The notes under the pieces were generated by a model. That model was given only the letters and a program-made list of their open reading frames with translations, searched no databases and had not been told where the DNA came from. A stretch of DNA of 64,000 nucleotides from Thereva unica (Eukaryota > Arthropoda > Insecta > Diptera > Therevidae). Positions within the stretch are counted from its first letter, which is position 1, and each line of letters begins with the position of its first letter. Positions 11,733 to 22,575 of the stretch are shown one piece after another. The stretch lies in assembly GCA_949987705.1 (NCBI GenBank), contig OX465281.1:85340543-85404542 (forward strand), in the 5' to 3' direction. The translations under genes and the position numbers were made by a program.

Positions 11733-11812
11733 ATAGCGCAAAGGAAGTATTCTTGTCTGTGGGATCTGTGGGGTGCGAGTTCGATCCCGAGGGCTCGCGG
11801 TGCTTTTTTTTC
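11733..11812 (+). repeat. Second tRNA-like unit
   Basis: TAGCGCAAAGGAAG resembles an A box and GAGTTCGATCCCG a B box, followed after CGCGGTGC by TTTTTTTT. It lies about 75 bp after the first tRNA-like unit in the same orientation, suggesting a dimeric SINE or two tRNA-derived pieces. Stem pairing is poor. Confidence 0.35.
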
Positions 11813-12770
11813 TATATATCGACAAAATAATTATTTTTTAATTTCCTTCGGGGAATTTTGTTCCATATTAAACAAGTTTTCGACGTGAATGCGTCTGTAA
11901 ATTTGCTTCCAGAACAAAAGCCGATAAGAACGAAATTATGGCGAAATTTGCAGCTCAAAAAACTATTGTTTATATCGAATAAATAAATATACCATGACGT
12001 GGATGAAGAATCAAAGAATTTTATTGTTTACATTTAATTTCCCCGATATCAATGGCAACTTAACTTTTTATATGCCTTATATTATCTTTATCTGTATGTG
12101 TGTATAGTGTAAACAAATCCTGCAACTTGATTTTGACCCAGTTCCATATAACCGATCAACTGCAAATTTTGCACATACGTATAGTTCGCATGACAATACA
12201 ATCTGCAATCAAATTTTGCAATTGCGCTCCCCGACCCCAGACATGAATTTTGTTTCATATTAAATAAGTTTTTTTTTTTTAAATTCGTCCGAAAATATGC
12301 AAATATGTACATTACTGTAAAAAATATTTAGCTACTGCTTCGATTTTTTTCGATGGCCCGGCGGCGTGTTATACTTCTCAGAATGGATTTAAAAAGAAGA
12401 GTCATCATACTTATCGTAAAGATAGATTCGTTCGAAATGATTTAGTTTTTTAAATTGCCTGGCGCAAGTCGAATTGTGTGAATAAACTGAGTGCAAATGA
12501 CGAGTGAAAATTACCTCCATTAGTTATTGCGCATTATATTTATACTTATCTACGCGTTATATTATGTTACATTGATTGTGATAAGGTCGGAGGAGGAAGT
12601 GGTCGAACATCACCGAGACATATTTGGTACAATCCAAACATTTTGGATTGTGCAAGCCGAACAGTTGAGCTCACACGCAACGATCTATTTGTGCCGTGTA
12701 GACCTAGCTTGATAATTTTTTTTATATTGCCGCCGAAAAAAATGAATGGACTAAAAAGTACGAAATAAAA
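11813..12770. other. Non-coding, no gene seen
   Basis: AT-rich. No credible ORF or RNA gene. TCAGAATGGATTTAAAAAGAAGAG near 12380 is a degenerate copy of part of the palindrome arm at 12868, so this stretch contains an older member of the same repeat. Confidence 0.35.
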
Positions 12771-13145
12771 AAAAATTTTAAAAACCGACTTCAGAAAAAA
12801 CCGCACAAAATGCCCAAAAAAGGATGAAATAATTGTTTGTAATTCTTAACAACATTAATCCAATCAGAATGGATCTAGAAAGAAGAATCACTTTTGAAGA
12901 CGGTGCCAGGTAGTATGTAGTTGTCTTTGATTGCACTAACTTTGCTTCGGGAATTGTTTTCATTTCTTTGTTAGGCTTATGCCCTTAATACATCACCCAC
13001 AGGTGTTAGCACCGTCTTCAAAAGTGATTCTTCTTTCTAGATCCATTCTGATTGGATTAATGTTGTTAAGAATTACAAACAATTATTTCATCCTTTTTTG
13101 GGCATTTTGTGCGGTTTTTTCTGAAGTCGGTTTTTAAAATTTTTT
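12771..13145. repeat. Large palindrome with ~136-bp arms
   Basis: The left arm (12771-12906, containing AAAACCGACTTCAGAAAAAA) and the right arm (13009-13145) are reverse complements over their whole length with no mismatch I could see. They flank a unique spacer of about 100 bp. Arms start and end cleanly. It may be an inverted-repeat transposon or an inverted duplication of the ACCGACTTC repeat. No target duplication was identified. Confidence 0.7.
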
Positions 13146-14540
13146 TCGCCATAGGGTTTTAGAGTAGGCTTTTTAAGGTCAGTTTATAGCAAAATCAGAA
13201 TTTACAGGAATTTTGAGTTAGGTCACTTTCATTCTAAGGGTGCGATTTATTATTTTCTAGAAGGGATTTCGTGTTACAATGTAAAAAATAACACAACTTC
13301 CGTTTAATTTTGAAATTTTTAAGCATCGAAGTAGGCGCTTCATGAAATTTCTTGTCGTTTTTTTAATGAACTCGATAAAAGAACTATATAATTCATTAAA
13401 AAAATAGGGCTAATAATGTAATTCCGGCTTAACACATCATGACAATTCTGTGGTTTCTGATTCTGAGTTCTAAACCCCTTCGCCCACCTAAAATTACCTA
13501 TTATTACCCTATAAAATTGACATAGACGAAAGAATGTTTCAGTCAGTTCTTAACATGCACATATGTACCAAAATTGACATTTATGAATAACAATTAGTGA
13601 ATGTCTTTTTCCTTACACATTTTTTATGACATTAAAAATTTGTAAAAAACAATATGTGGTAATTGAATTCTCATCCTTTTTTACGGAAGAAAATGCGAAT
13701 ATGTATCATCTGAAAACCGAGCGATCGACTTCCACCGACCGGTACACAAAACAAATTAAGTTCACCCAATAGCAGATCGCGTCCCGCGCACCTGAAATAT
13801 TCGGCCGGGAACAACTATCAATGGCCAGGAAATACGAATATTTCATTGGAGAAATATATGCCTGTAAACAAGAAAAAAACAAAATCATGACCTGCCACAA
13901 TTCAATAGTTCCCCATATAAAAAATTGGAATTTAAAAAAACTCCATCCTGCGGTGCACTGCGCCTGACCCCTTGGCTAATCAAATACAATTCAAATCGAT
14001 TATTTTCCGCGCACCTGAAATGTAGCGAAATAGCCTTGAACACGAAAAGTTGCCTAAAAAGAATATTTCATTTCGATGGGTCTTGGGTAGAAATTTCTCA
14101 AGTGAGCTCATGATTTTCGACGTTGAAAGCAAAATTAAAACCAAGCTGCAAAAAATAATCTACTTGGTAGTCTCAAGTCACGCCATGAATATTTTTGGAA
14201 AAAATTAATTTGTTTATGAATAATGGTGGATTGAATATTTTGGCATCGATTGATTGTAAAATTATTTTCTCGTAAACGATACGATGAAAATTATTGAAAA
14301 TTTGGGAAAATGATGTGAAATAAACACGATTTACTTTAGTGTGCGGAACAACATAATAATTTATTATTGTTACTAATTTTTATCATTTTTTTATAAACAA
14401 ATACTGATTTGGCCCTGTTCTCAATGCAATATTCGAAATTTTTTTCGAGGAGTGTAATCTATGAACGATCACGATTAAAATACCGTTTCAAACTTTTTGT
14501 GATCGCTCTTCGGGTTGGTAAAAAATACTATTGTTTATAG
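13146..14540. other. Non-coding, no gene seen
   Basis: No coding, RNA or repeat signal that I can support. It probably holds decayed repeats. Confidence 0.3.
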
Positions 14541-15604
14541 TCCATTCAAAACGCGAGGGGGGTGTTACAAAATAACACCGTTAAGAAAATCGAACCCTAA
14601 AGGTTTTTGGGTTCGCTGATCACGAAAATCGAGGTCCCGCGGTCCTAAAATTAGGGCGTCACCCCTAAAAATGCAAAAACACCCCTTTTTAGGGGGTTTT
14701 CGCGATTACTTCAGTAATAATGAAAACTAATGCGATGAAATGCACTTTTTTAATATTTATTTGCGAAGGTGGTTGATTTATACTAAATTAAGGGGGGAAA
14801 CCAGTTTAGACGATTGAAAAAATCGATTTTTTTTTATTTCATAAATTGTTAGTAAAACTATTCAAGAATATGTTGCCAAAGTTTCAAATAAAAATTCCGC
14901 TTTGTTCGGATGTTATGAGTTCTAAAGTGACCGCCCTCCTTGGTAGACGGTACTATAAACTAAGAAATGACTTTGCCAAATGCGTTTTTCTCGAAACGCC
15001 TTTTTTTCAACTGGTGGGAATCCTAGCGTGAAAAGTTATTGCCCAATCGTTTTGAAAATTTTTGTGAACATTCTTTATTCAATTACAATCTATATGAACT
15101 AAACTCTGGGATGATATTATTATCTTAAATTTTTTTTAGATGGAAAAAAGGTGAAAAAACACGGTATAAAAACATAACATTTTGTTCCAACACCTCAAAA
15201 ACATGCAATTTTAATTTTTTTTGTTAAGAGTTTAGTTCATATTCCGAGAAAACATGTTGCTAATATGAAAAAAAAATTGGGGTGATTTCAGATAACAATT
15301 GCGACTTCCGCACTTCCCACCAGTAGTGAACTCGGATGGCGACGGTCCATGAAGAGCAGCTTCTAACTCCACTATTTACAGTGCAAATGACTTGAAAAAA
15401 TTACAGCGTGTACTTCAAAACATTAGTAAAATATCCTCCAAGTTTAAACAAATTTTGATTATTCCTTCCCTGTTAAAAAAATTCACGAAATACATTAAAA
15501 AATCGGCCTCCTAAACTGGTTTCCCCCCTTAAGGCGAACTTTATGGTGAGGGGTACTCCTAAAGGGTTGAAACTACCCCTAAATCGACCAAAAATGGCAA
15601 AAAA
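14541..15604. repeat. Interspersed repeat copy 1, interrupted by MITE B
   Basis: The flanks of MITE B (14541-14791 and 15529-15604) together match, in reverse complement, 58030-58370. Shared features are AACACCGTTAAGAAAATCGAA, TTAGGGGGTTTTCGCGATTA-like text and ATGGTGAGGGGTACTCC/TAGTAGTTTCAACCC-like text. The family is unknown. Its value is that copy 2 preserves the uninterrupted sequence. Confidence 0.7.
14792..15528. mobile_element. TTAA-flanked MITE B with empty site elsewhere in the window
   Basis: The terminal inverted repeat GGGGGGAAACCAGTTTAG occurs at the left end and inverted at the right end. Exact TTAA copies flank it (14788-14791 and 15529-15532). The homologous repeat at 58030-58370 carries a single TTAA (58103-58106) between the same flanks, so target site and duplication are proven inside the window. 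The interior is 737 bp with no ORF of note. Ends and target match piggyBac-type chemistry; MITE A has related G-rich ends. Confidence 0.85.
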
Positions 15605-16946
15605 AGCTTCGCGATGGGATTTATACCCAGCAAATTTGCTGGTGACAAAATTTTGTATGAAGCGTAACATCTGTATTACAGATATTTAAGTATGTGGTAT
15701 CAGTGTACGCAGAATACTCCCACCTATATAAAATTGTAAAAGCGGCGGTACCAGCGTACTTCCAGAGTTAGGTATAAGTTGTCGAAGTCAAAATTTTGTT
15801 TTTTTTTTAAAACAAAAATATCACCTTCAACCAGCTTTTTCTCCAAAAAATATATAGTCAACTAATGTTTTTTTTCCCCAGAATAAGAAAGCTTGGAGTA
15901 TTTCTTATGAATAATGTCCACACAATTTTTATGCTACGACCTTTACTTTCGAAGTTATAAGCAATTTTAAAGGTCCTCCGGAAATTAAAAATCTAACGCT
16001 CGTACAAATAAACCCTATTCAAAAATTTACTGAATCTGTGGGAAAGTGGTGGTAGTTTTACATTTGTTCTATGTGATAGCCTAGAGCAGTGTTTCTCAAC
16101 TGGTGGTATGCGAAAATATACAAGGGGTACGCTAGATACATGCTACATAGAATACAATTGTTACAAAAGTTCTTGAATAATGATTGGAACACTGTAGTGT
16201 CCAAATATGAAACAATGAGTCACAGACAGGGAGAGCAGCGCTGGGCTATCGGCAAATTAACACGACCGTGCATTCATTGTGCTCTTTCACCATTCTGTCT
16301 GTGGCTGTTTATACCCTTGACACACTGCAGCATCGAATGAACATTGCAGTATCATTCGGCTATGAATGATCATTCGCGCCCAGTATGTCATGTCCAACGT
16401 TCATTCAACAGCTTCATTCGTCATTCAATCGAATGAAGTCAAAATAACTTCATTCAATGAAGATGGAAGTGAAATTGGGAAATTATCGAACAACTTTCCA
16501 TGAAATTTCCAGTAGAATTTCCAACTGAAATACCTAACTGTCAAACTGTCATTCAGATTTCAGAATTTTTTAAAAAGTAGTAGGTTCCATTGTAAATAAC
16601 TGTTGTTGGGCCTCAATTAATAATTTTTATTAAATTTAAAAGTATAAACCACTATGTAATCACTTTCAGTTCATATATTTAGCAGTTTGTGTAAAGTTTC
16701 TATTTTGACAGTTCCAATGAACATTGAGAAATGCAGTGTGTCGCTTCTAAAATGAATGATCATTGAAAGCCAATGAAGTTGGAAGAATGCTCATTCGTTT
16801 TTGCAGTGTGTCAAGGGTATTAGTCATCATTAACCCTGCGTCTTGACGTGCAATTTTCCCTTGCATGAAATATTTTTGGATGACGTCATTTCTGCCAAAC
16901 AAATATTCTAGTGGGCATTTGATTGCATGAAATTTTAATTGTGAAA

Positions 16947-18296
16947 ATGTCGTTAACAAGGCAGCAACTCATGTGTGCTTGTTCCCTAGTAGTTTTGAGG
17001 GAATTAGAGTGTATGGAAAAAGAGGAGGCTGAAAAAAGAAAAAAACCTAAATATTGGATAAATCAATTTTTATTGAAACGTGCTGAATTAAATATCGAAG
17101 AAACTCTGTTAAAAGATTTATTGTGGGAAGAAAATGAATACAAAAATTTTTGTCGGATGAATATTCACAAATTTGAAGAACTTCTTGTTTTGGGGAACAC
17201 AATTAAGAGTTATTGTTTGGAGTTCAGGCTTAATATTTCTTATTTATAGGTGGACCCTGTGATATGCAAAAAAGACACGACCATGCGGTATGCAATTCCT
17301 TCAAGGCCACGATTGGCAATAACCCTGAGATATTTAGAGTCAGGTGATTCTTTTCGTTCCTTGGAGTTTTTGACACGGGTATCAAGAAAAACTATTAGCG
17401 CTTTTATCCCTGAAGTTTTATCAGCAATATATGATGCACTTCAGCCTAAATACTTAAAAGTGAGGCAATCATGAATTAGTTCCATGATATAACTTCCTAG
17501 CAAATATGTAACTATCTTTCAGTTTCCAAGAAGTGAACAGGAATGGAAAAAAATTGCGGATGATTTCAATGCTATTTGGGATTTCCCGCATACATTAGGC
17601 TCATTAGACGGAAAGCATATCAGGATTAAGCCGCCACCCAATTCCGGGTCTTCCTTTTATAACTACAAAGGATTTTTCAGTATTGTACTGTTTGCTATTG
17701 CTGACGCTAACAGCAAATTTATTTATATCAATGTTGGCGCAAATGGAAAATGTTCGGACAGCACAATATACAATGAAAGTTTTATTCGTCATGCATTAAA
17801 CAAAGGGAAGTTAAAGATCCCAGCACCAGCTATTTTAGGACCCGGGAAACTCGAAATTCCCTACTTCTTTGTCGGGGACGATGCATTTTCTCTTGACAAA
17901 CACTTAATGAAGCCGTATAGTCGGCAGTTGAATTTAACCGTGAAATAAGAAATTTTCAATTACCGTCATTCACGGACCAGAAGGACAATAGAAATGGCAT
18001 TTGGAAGATTGGCCCAAAGATTTCGAATTTTTCATCGTCCCATCGAAGTTTTGCCCACTACTTGCGATGCTATCGTTATGTGTTGCTGCGTGCTCCATAA
18101 TTATTTGTCGCCGTCAATGAAAAGAGGATCCAAAATACCAGACAATTTTGTACCTGAAAGATTGCCAGAAACGTTTCGTGTAATTGGACCGCAGATCTAT
18201 AAAAGCTACAAACATGCATGCAAGATACGAGATGACATAAGTGTTTATTGTGTAACAGATGGAAATGTAAATTTCCAATGGAAAAAAATAAAGTAA
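16947..18296 (+). pseudogene. HARBI1-like DDE transposase, one in-frame stop
   Basis: Three exons fit by frame: 16947-17186, 17250-17459 and 17523-18296, with two 63-bp GT-AG introns. Landmarks are KKDTTMRYAIPSRPRLAITL, YLESGDSFRSL, the first Asp in LGSLDGKHIRI, SFYNYKGFFSIVL, the second Asp in FFVGDDAFSL and the Glu in TRRTIEMAFGRLAQRF. This is the DDE_Tnp_4 order of PIF/Harbinger nucleases, which cut and join element ends in the nucleus. One TAA at 17946-17948 falls between the second Asp and the Glu. Otherwise the frame is open for about 405 codons. The start at 16947 follows the left terminal repeat closely. The first donor (GTTTTG) is weak. Confidence 0.8.
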
Positions 18297-18314
18297 ACAC
18301 ATAATTAGAGTCTT

Positions 18315-19013
18315 TTAATTTTGAAAATATATTTTGTCATTTGTATCTGTTCCATTTTCTAATATTTGTAAGGCAATGCTCTGCCCAAAAACCGTATATT
18401 TATTTTTATTCTCTGGTTGCTGCTGTGAAATGGAAATCAATTTTCCAACCGCGGCATCATATTTTGACCAATCGTTGTCCAGTTTTCGTCGTTTTTCTTT
18501 TCTCTGCGAATGCCATGTATCTTGAGATTTTTCTTCTGTGGGGGAATAACTATCATCCACATTTATTTCCTCAATCACTACATTATCTCCATTGCCATCT
18601 GCTGTAGCCTCTACATTCTACAAATATGCAAACATTAACAAACAAAATGAATAATTACAAAAATAACTCACTTTCACATTCGTTAAACTCTTTCTAGTAA
18701 CAATCGATTCGTTTAAAAACTGCATCTCATTAAAATAAAATAAATTTGGAATATAATTATCCCCCCCAGATCCTGATTCTTTCGAATCTTCAACTTTATT
18801 TTTCTCAGCCACATATGTGGTACGTAGTGATCTGATTTTTTTCTTTACAGAATCTTCTGAAACATGAAATTCTTGAGATATTGCGACCCATTCTTTTTTC
18901 TTCAAATCTTCTCTTCTATATAATTTTGCTTTTAAGTTCCACAAAATTTCTTTATCTCGATAAACATTTATCAATTTAATTACCTCTTCCTTGGTCCACT
19001 TATGTTCCGCCAT
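18315..19013 (-). CDS. MADF/Myb-like partner protein of Harbinger 1
   Basis: Two exons: 19013-18672 and 18617-18315, joined by a 54-bp GT-AG intron in frame, giving about 214 residues. The N-terminus (MAEHKWTKEEVIKLINVYRDKE, with WVAISQEFHV and VKKKIRSLRTTY) is a MADF/Myb-SANT-like DNA-binding domain. The second half is acidic then basic (EKRRKL) and ends with a short hydrophobic motif FGQSIALQILEN. In PIF/Harbinger systems such proteins bind the transposase and bring it to the nucleus and element ends. No stop or shift is seen, unlike its transposase neighbour. Confidence 0.75.
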
Positions 19014-19338
19014 TTTTATTTGATTTGTCAAATCAAATATTGCTATATCACTACAATATTTCATGCAAGTAAATTCTTGCTGCCATCTGTGGTCTACATA
19101 AGCAATTTCGTTGCAATGAAATATTTCATGCAAGGGAAAATTGCACGTCGAGACGCAGGGTAGCTGCTCAGTATTTTTACAGTTTCCCATTTTGCTTTGT
19201 GCGTGGACCTATTCGTAATTAAACTTTATACAAACTCATATAACGCACCTTAATAAAATTTTGTTGAGGTACGCATAGTTAATGATACACAAAAAGGGGT
19301 ACGTGGGTTCAAAAAGGTTGAGAATCTCTGGACTAGAG

Positions 19339-19617
19339 GCTTAGCGAAAGCCCCTTTGTACTGTTCGACAATCTATATTTTTTCATTTATCAATGTCGAA
19401 CAGCAGCTCTAGTCGGAAGATACAGAGGAGATAGATAGAGAGAAGTGAAGGTAGGAACTGTCACAATCTTGCCGCGATATTTTATTCCACACATTCCCCG
19501 CCATTTCGTGACTCTGGCATCGAGCCATCGAGAGCAACTCGCTGGAGTGTTATGCCTTCTGAAACGAGTTGAATCTCTTCAACCAACCGATGGCATGCGC
19601 TTGGTGGAGCGGGGAAG
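19339..19617 (-). repeat. Short interspersed repeat, copy 1
   Basis: Matches 30445-30750 over its length after the hAT insertion is removed (its first bases are at 16070-16086). It contains a small hairpin, CTGTTCGACA...TGTCGAACAG. No TSD is seen at this copy. Orientation is inferred from the A-run of copy 2 read on the minus strand. Confidence 0.6.
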
Positions 19618-20159
19618 TCTATGGCAGGAGGAGTCAGGAATGTGAAGAGGGAAGAAGAAAGATATGTAGGTGGGAAAGTGGGAAAGCCGAAAGACCGTGG
19701 CGAAGTTTCACTCCTGTTTTTGTTATTTTTTTAAAATACACAACGAATTCGGGAAGCCACGCAGCTTTCATTCTTATCAATGTAACACGTTTTTCCAACT
19801 GACTAAAGCCGCACCTCAAAAACTTTTCTTTATAACAAGTAACGAACTCTTTTTATTATTTCTCTATATTTTTCTAATAAAAAAAAGTCAACTGCACATC
19901 CAAATTGTGGTACCCCCTCTAAACTCTCCAAGTACCTTTGGGGCAGTGTTGCCACTCATTGAGCGCTTGGACGTATTCATTACAACACAGAAAATGTATC
20001 GAGTCGTATCCTTAACCTTCCTGTACGTATCCATATGCTACTAAATGAGCACATAATTAGTTCGAATATATATTAAAAAGGTCATTTTTATTGCCTTGCT
20101 TGACGATATTTGTTGAGAAAACAGCACGAGTTCTCTTTGTTTGTTATTATTTAATTTTA
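19618..20159. other. Non-coding, no gene seen
   Basis: No supported feature. Short open frames here are low-complexity shadows. Confidence 0.3.
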
Positions 20160-21145
20160 GGCTGCTTATACACCAAACTCGACATCGACATGACACGACG
20201 AAATTCGACAACATTTTTCTGTCGCGACACACATCTATTCTTAAGCATAGCGCCCAATGATACCGTCAGCGTCACCATCAAAATTTTCCAGTAACGTCAT
20301 GACGGACATGTTCGCCCAATGAATCCATCACAGCCGGTAGAAATTTGCAACGCCAACTTGAGAAAACTTTTTAATCATTTTATTTACACATTGTACAAAA
20401 AAGTTTTGACAAATGAAATACTTGGAAATTTCAATAAAAAGTTGGAAGTTTTCCTGTTGTCAAATTCAATTATTGGAACGTACAGTGGAAAATTGGAAGT
20501 ATTCCTGTGCCGCCACCATCAAAAATAGAATCAAATCTATTTTTTCGTCACGAGATGATGACGTTGCCATTGGGCGAAGTTGTATGAGATTACTTTGAAT
20601 TTATTTTCACATTTTTGACGGTGGCGGATGTCGTTGGCGTTGACGGTATCATTGGGCGCTAAGCTTTATCATTAAGCGAGTCTATTCACACTGAATTCGA
20701 CATCGACACGACACGACAAGATTTTCTGTTGTGACACCCATTTATTCTTATTATTAAACGAGTATATTCACACTGAATTCGACATCGACACAACAGAACT
20801 CGACAAGGAAAAAAACCGTTACCGACGAAGGGCTTCACATTCAAATCAGTTTATATCCACTGAAGGCGACACGAGGAAAAACGTCGAACGACGACTTTCG
20901 ACATGTCGAGTACTTATGCAGTGACTTTCGTTGTGTCGAGTGGTTCTGGTTGAAATGGATTGTGACGTAGAGAATCTCGCCGAATCTTGCCGAATCTCCG
21001 TACACACTGAATTCAACATGACACGACATGAACTTCTTGTTCATTAGGTGTCGAATTTGGTGTGTACGAAGATTCGACAAAAATTTTTTTGTCGATGGAC
21101 GTTTTGTAATGTCGTGTCGATGTCGAGTTTGGTGTGTAAGAAGCC
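20160..21145. repeat. Inverted-repeat element with tandem subterminal copies
   Basis: The left end (GCTGCTTATACACCAAACTC then GACATCGACATGACACGAC) and the right end (reverse complement GGCTTCTTACACACCAAACTC) pair. The motif CACTGAATTCGACATCGACA recurs several times in the right half about 85 bp apart. A second inverted-repeat element (20249-20660) sits in the left half. No ORF of note and no target duplication located. Superfamily unknown. Confidence 0.6.
20249..20660. mobile_element. Inner inverted-repeat MITE
   Basis: The ends AGCGCCCAATGATACCGTC (20249) and the exact inverse GACGGTATCATTGGGCGCT (ending 20660) form about 19 paired bases, extended by CAGCGTCACCATC-like text. Flanking AAGCAT and AAGCTT could be a decayed duplication. 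The 412-bp interior is non-coding. Confidence 0.6.
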
Positions 21146-21489
21146 TTATATTGACACAGGAATACTTTGCAATATAAATGTATACACACTTATTGTCTTG
21201 GGCCTATAAAGAATACCTCAGTAACATGAATGATAAACTGTATGATGGCCCCGAACATTATTTAAATTTATCAACACTAAGAAAAAAACTGATAATTACC
21301 CTAGCACCATGCAACATGAGAACTCCTTCAGTACCAATCTATCTGACACTTGCGACATGTTCGCATTACTCTTCCTCAAATCTTTCTCGTCTCCCGTTTT
21401 TGAACCTGACGAAAACAATTTCCGACTTACTAATCCAATACAAGTGTCTCACAACTATTCTATCTCTAAGAAAAGGTGAAACATAAAAA

Positions 21490-22017
21490 TGAACTTCCAC
21501 AACATTCCTAGTGCGGTCCTGACGGTATTCTTTCTGCTGTTCTAAAATCCTGTACAAGGGCCCTTTTGTCTCCTCTGCTGTGTTTATTTCAAAAATCCCT
21601 AATTTTAGGATACTTCCCAATCTTATGGAAGAATTATAGACTCCGTTCATAAAAAAGGTAGTAAGAACGAAATATCTATTGCGAAACTATCGTGTATACC
21701 AGAACTTTTCGAATCTATTATTTATTCTGCTCAAACATGGTTTTCTTGCAGCTCATTCCCCACTACTACTAATCTACTTGAGCTCTCTCCTCAGGCTTTG
21801 TTACCGGCTGCCAAGCCAACTGCACTGACTTCAGTAAGGCGTTTGACAAGCTCCCCCACTCTATTAGCTCTCAAATTAAAAAAAAATTGGCTTTCCGTAT
21901 GCCCTTGTGTTATGGTTCCAGTCGTGCTTAGTCGACGGAATCTACCAGCTTCTACAACCCCTTACCATGATAGTTCGCCCAAACGTTTTTGAACGAAGGT
22001 TCATCGACATCTACTCA
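21490..22017 (+). pseudogene. LINE RT fragment with its 3' end, host site of the errantivirus
   Basis: Degenerate plus-strand text reads GPDGILSAVLKSC, LGYFPILWKN, NYR and DFSKAFDKLPHSIS, all RT palm landmarks, with several shifts and an internal deletion. It then jumps to the extreme C-terminus KVHRHLLMH (21990-22020). The last codons resume at 29187 beyond the errantivirus (LPDS, stop). The tail is a paralogue of the minus-strand fragment at 48-110. Confidence 0.65.
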
Positions 22018-22021
22018 TGCA

Positions 22022-22575
22022 ACTTTTATCTGTGAAATGTTTGATTTATATAAAAAATAAAAAATAAAAAATAACTTTTCATTCAACAAAGAACTTTATT
22101 TAAATCTTTACTTTTCTTTAAATACTACGGAACAAAACTTTTCGCGACCGAGGATCTCACTGGACTGAAAATCATTTCAATTGACAAAAATATTCTTACT
22201 CTGGCTTTATGATTTCGACTATCAATTTCTTAGTAAAACTGTAACTGTAATCAGTGGAGATGTTTCATGTGATCATAATGCAAATTGTGGGTGATCGTCT
22301 GCTAGTGGGATTTCGTTGGAAATTTACTTGTTGGATTGCAAATTGTGGTGATCGTCTGCTAGTGGGATTTCGTTGGAAATTTACTTGTTGGATTGCAAAT
22401 TGTGGTGATCGTCTGCTAGTGGGATTTCGTTGGAAATTTACTTGTTGGATTGCAAATTGTGGTGATCGTCTGCTAGTGGGATTTTCGTTGGAAATTTACT
22501 TGAAGGAAAAGGTTTTAGGATTGTTGATAAGAAAGAATGTTTTATATATGGTGGTGTTCAACTGGGAATATGATC
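22022..22575 (-). repeat. Errantivirus 3' LTR
   Basis: Runs from ACTTTTATCTG to AATATGATC on the plus strand (element sense is the reverse). It contains four head-to-tail copies of a 57-bp unit (about 22290-22510, beginning GATCGTCTGCTAGTGGG), the last divergent. The end of the env frame reads into it. Confidence 0.9.

Larger units (their letters stand above)
16834..19160. mobile_element. PIF/Harbinger element 1 (two convergent genes)
   Basis: The ends are about 42-bp inverted repeats starting CCCTGCGTCTTGACGTG on the left and CCCTGCGTCTCGACGTG inward from the right, one mismatch seen. Flanks are TAA (16831-16833) and TAG (19161-19163), consistent with a TWA duplication with one change. Inside are a plus-strand transposase and a minus-strand MADF protein whose 3' ends almost meet at 18296/18315. 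The 2327-bp element is complete apart from one stop in the transposase. Confidence 0.85.
16087..19330. mobile_element. Non-autonomous hAT element carrying a Harbinger
   Basis: The left end is CAGTGTTTCTCAACTGG; the right end reads CAGAGATTCTCAACC inward. The 8-bp flanks are GCCTAGAG (16079-16086) and GACTAGAG (19331-19338), a hAT-length duplication with one substitution. The related repeat at 30445-30750 has a single GACTAGAG (30462-30469), giving the empty site. Without the inner Harbinger the element is about 0.9 kb and has no transposase. Confidence 0.8.
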
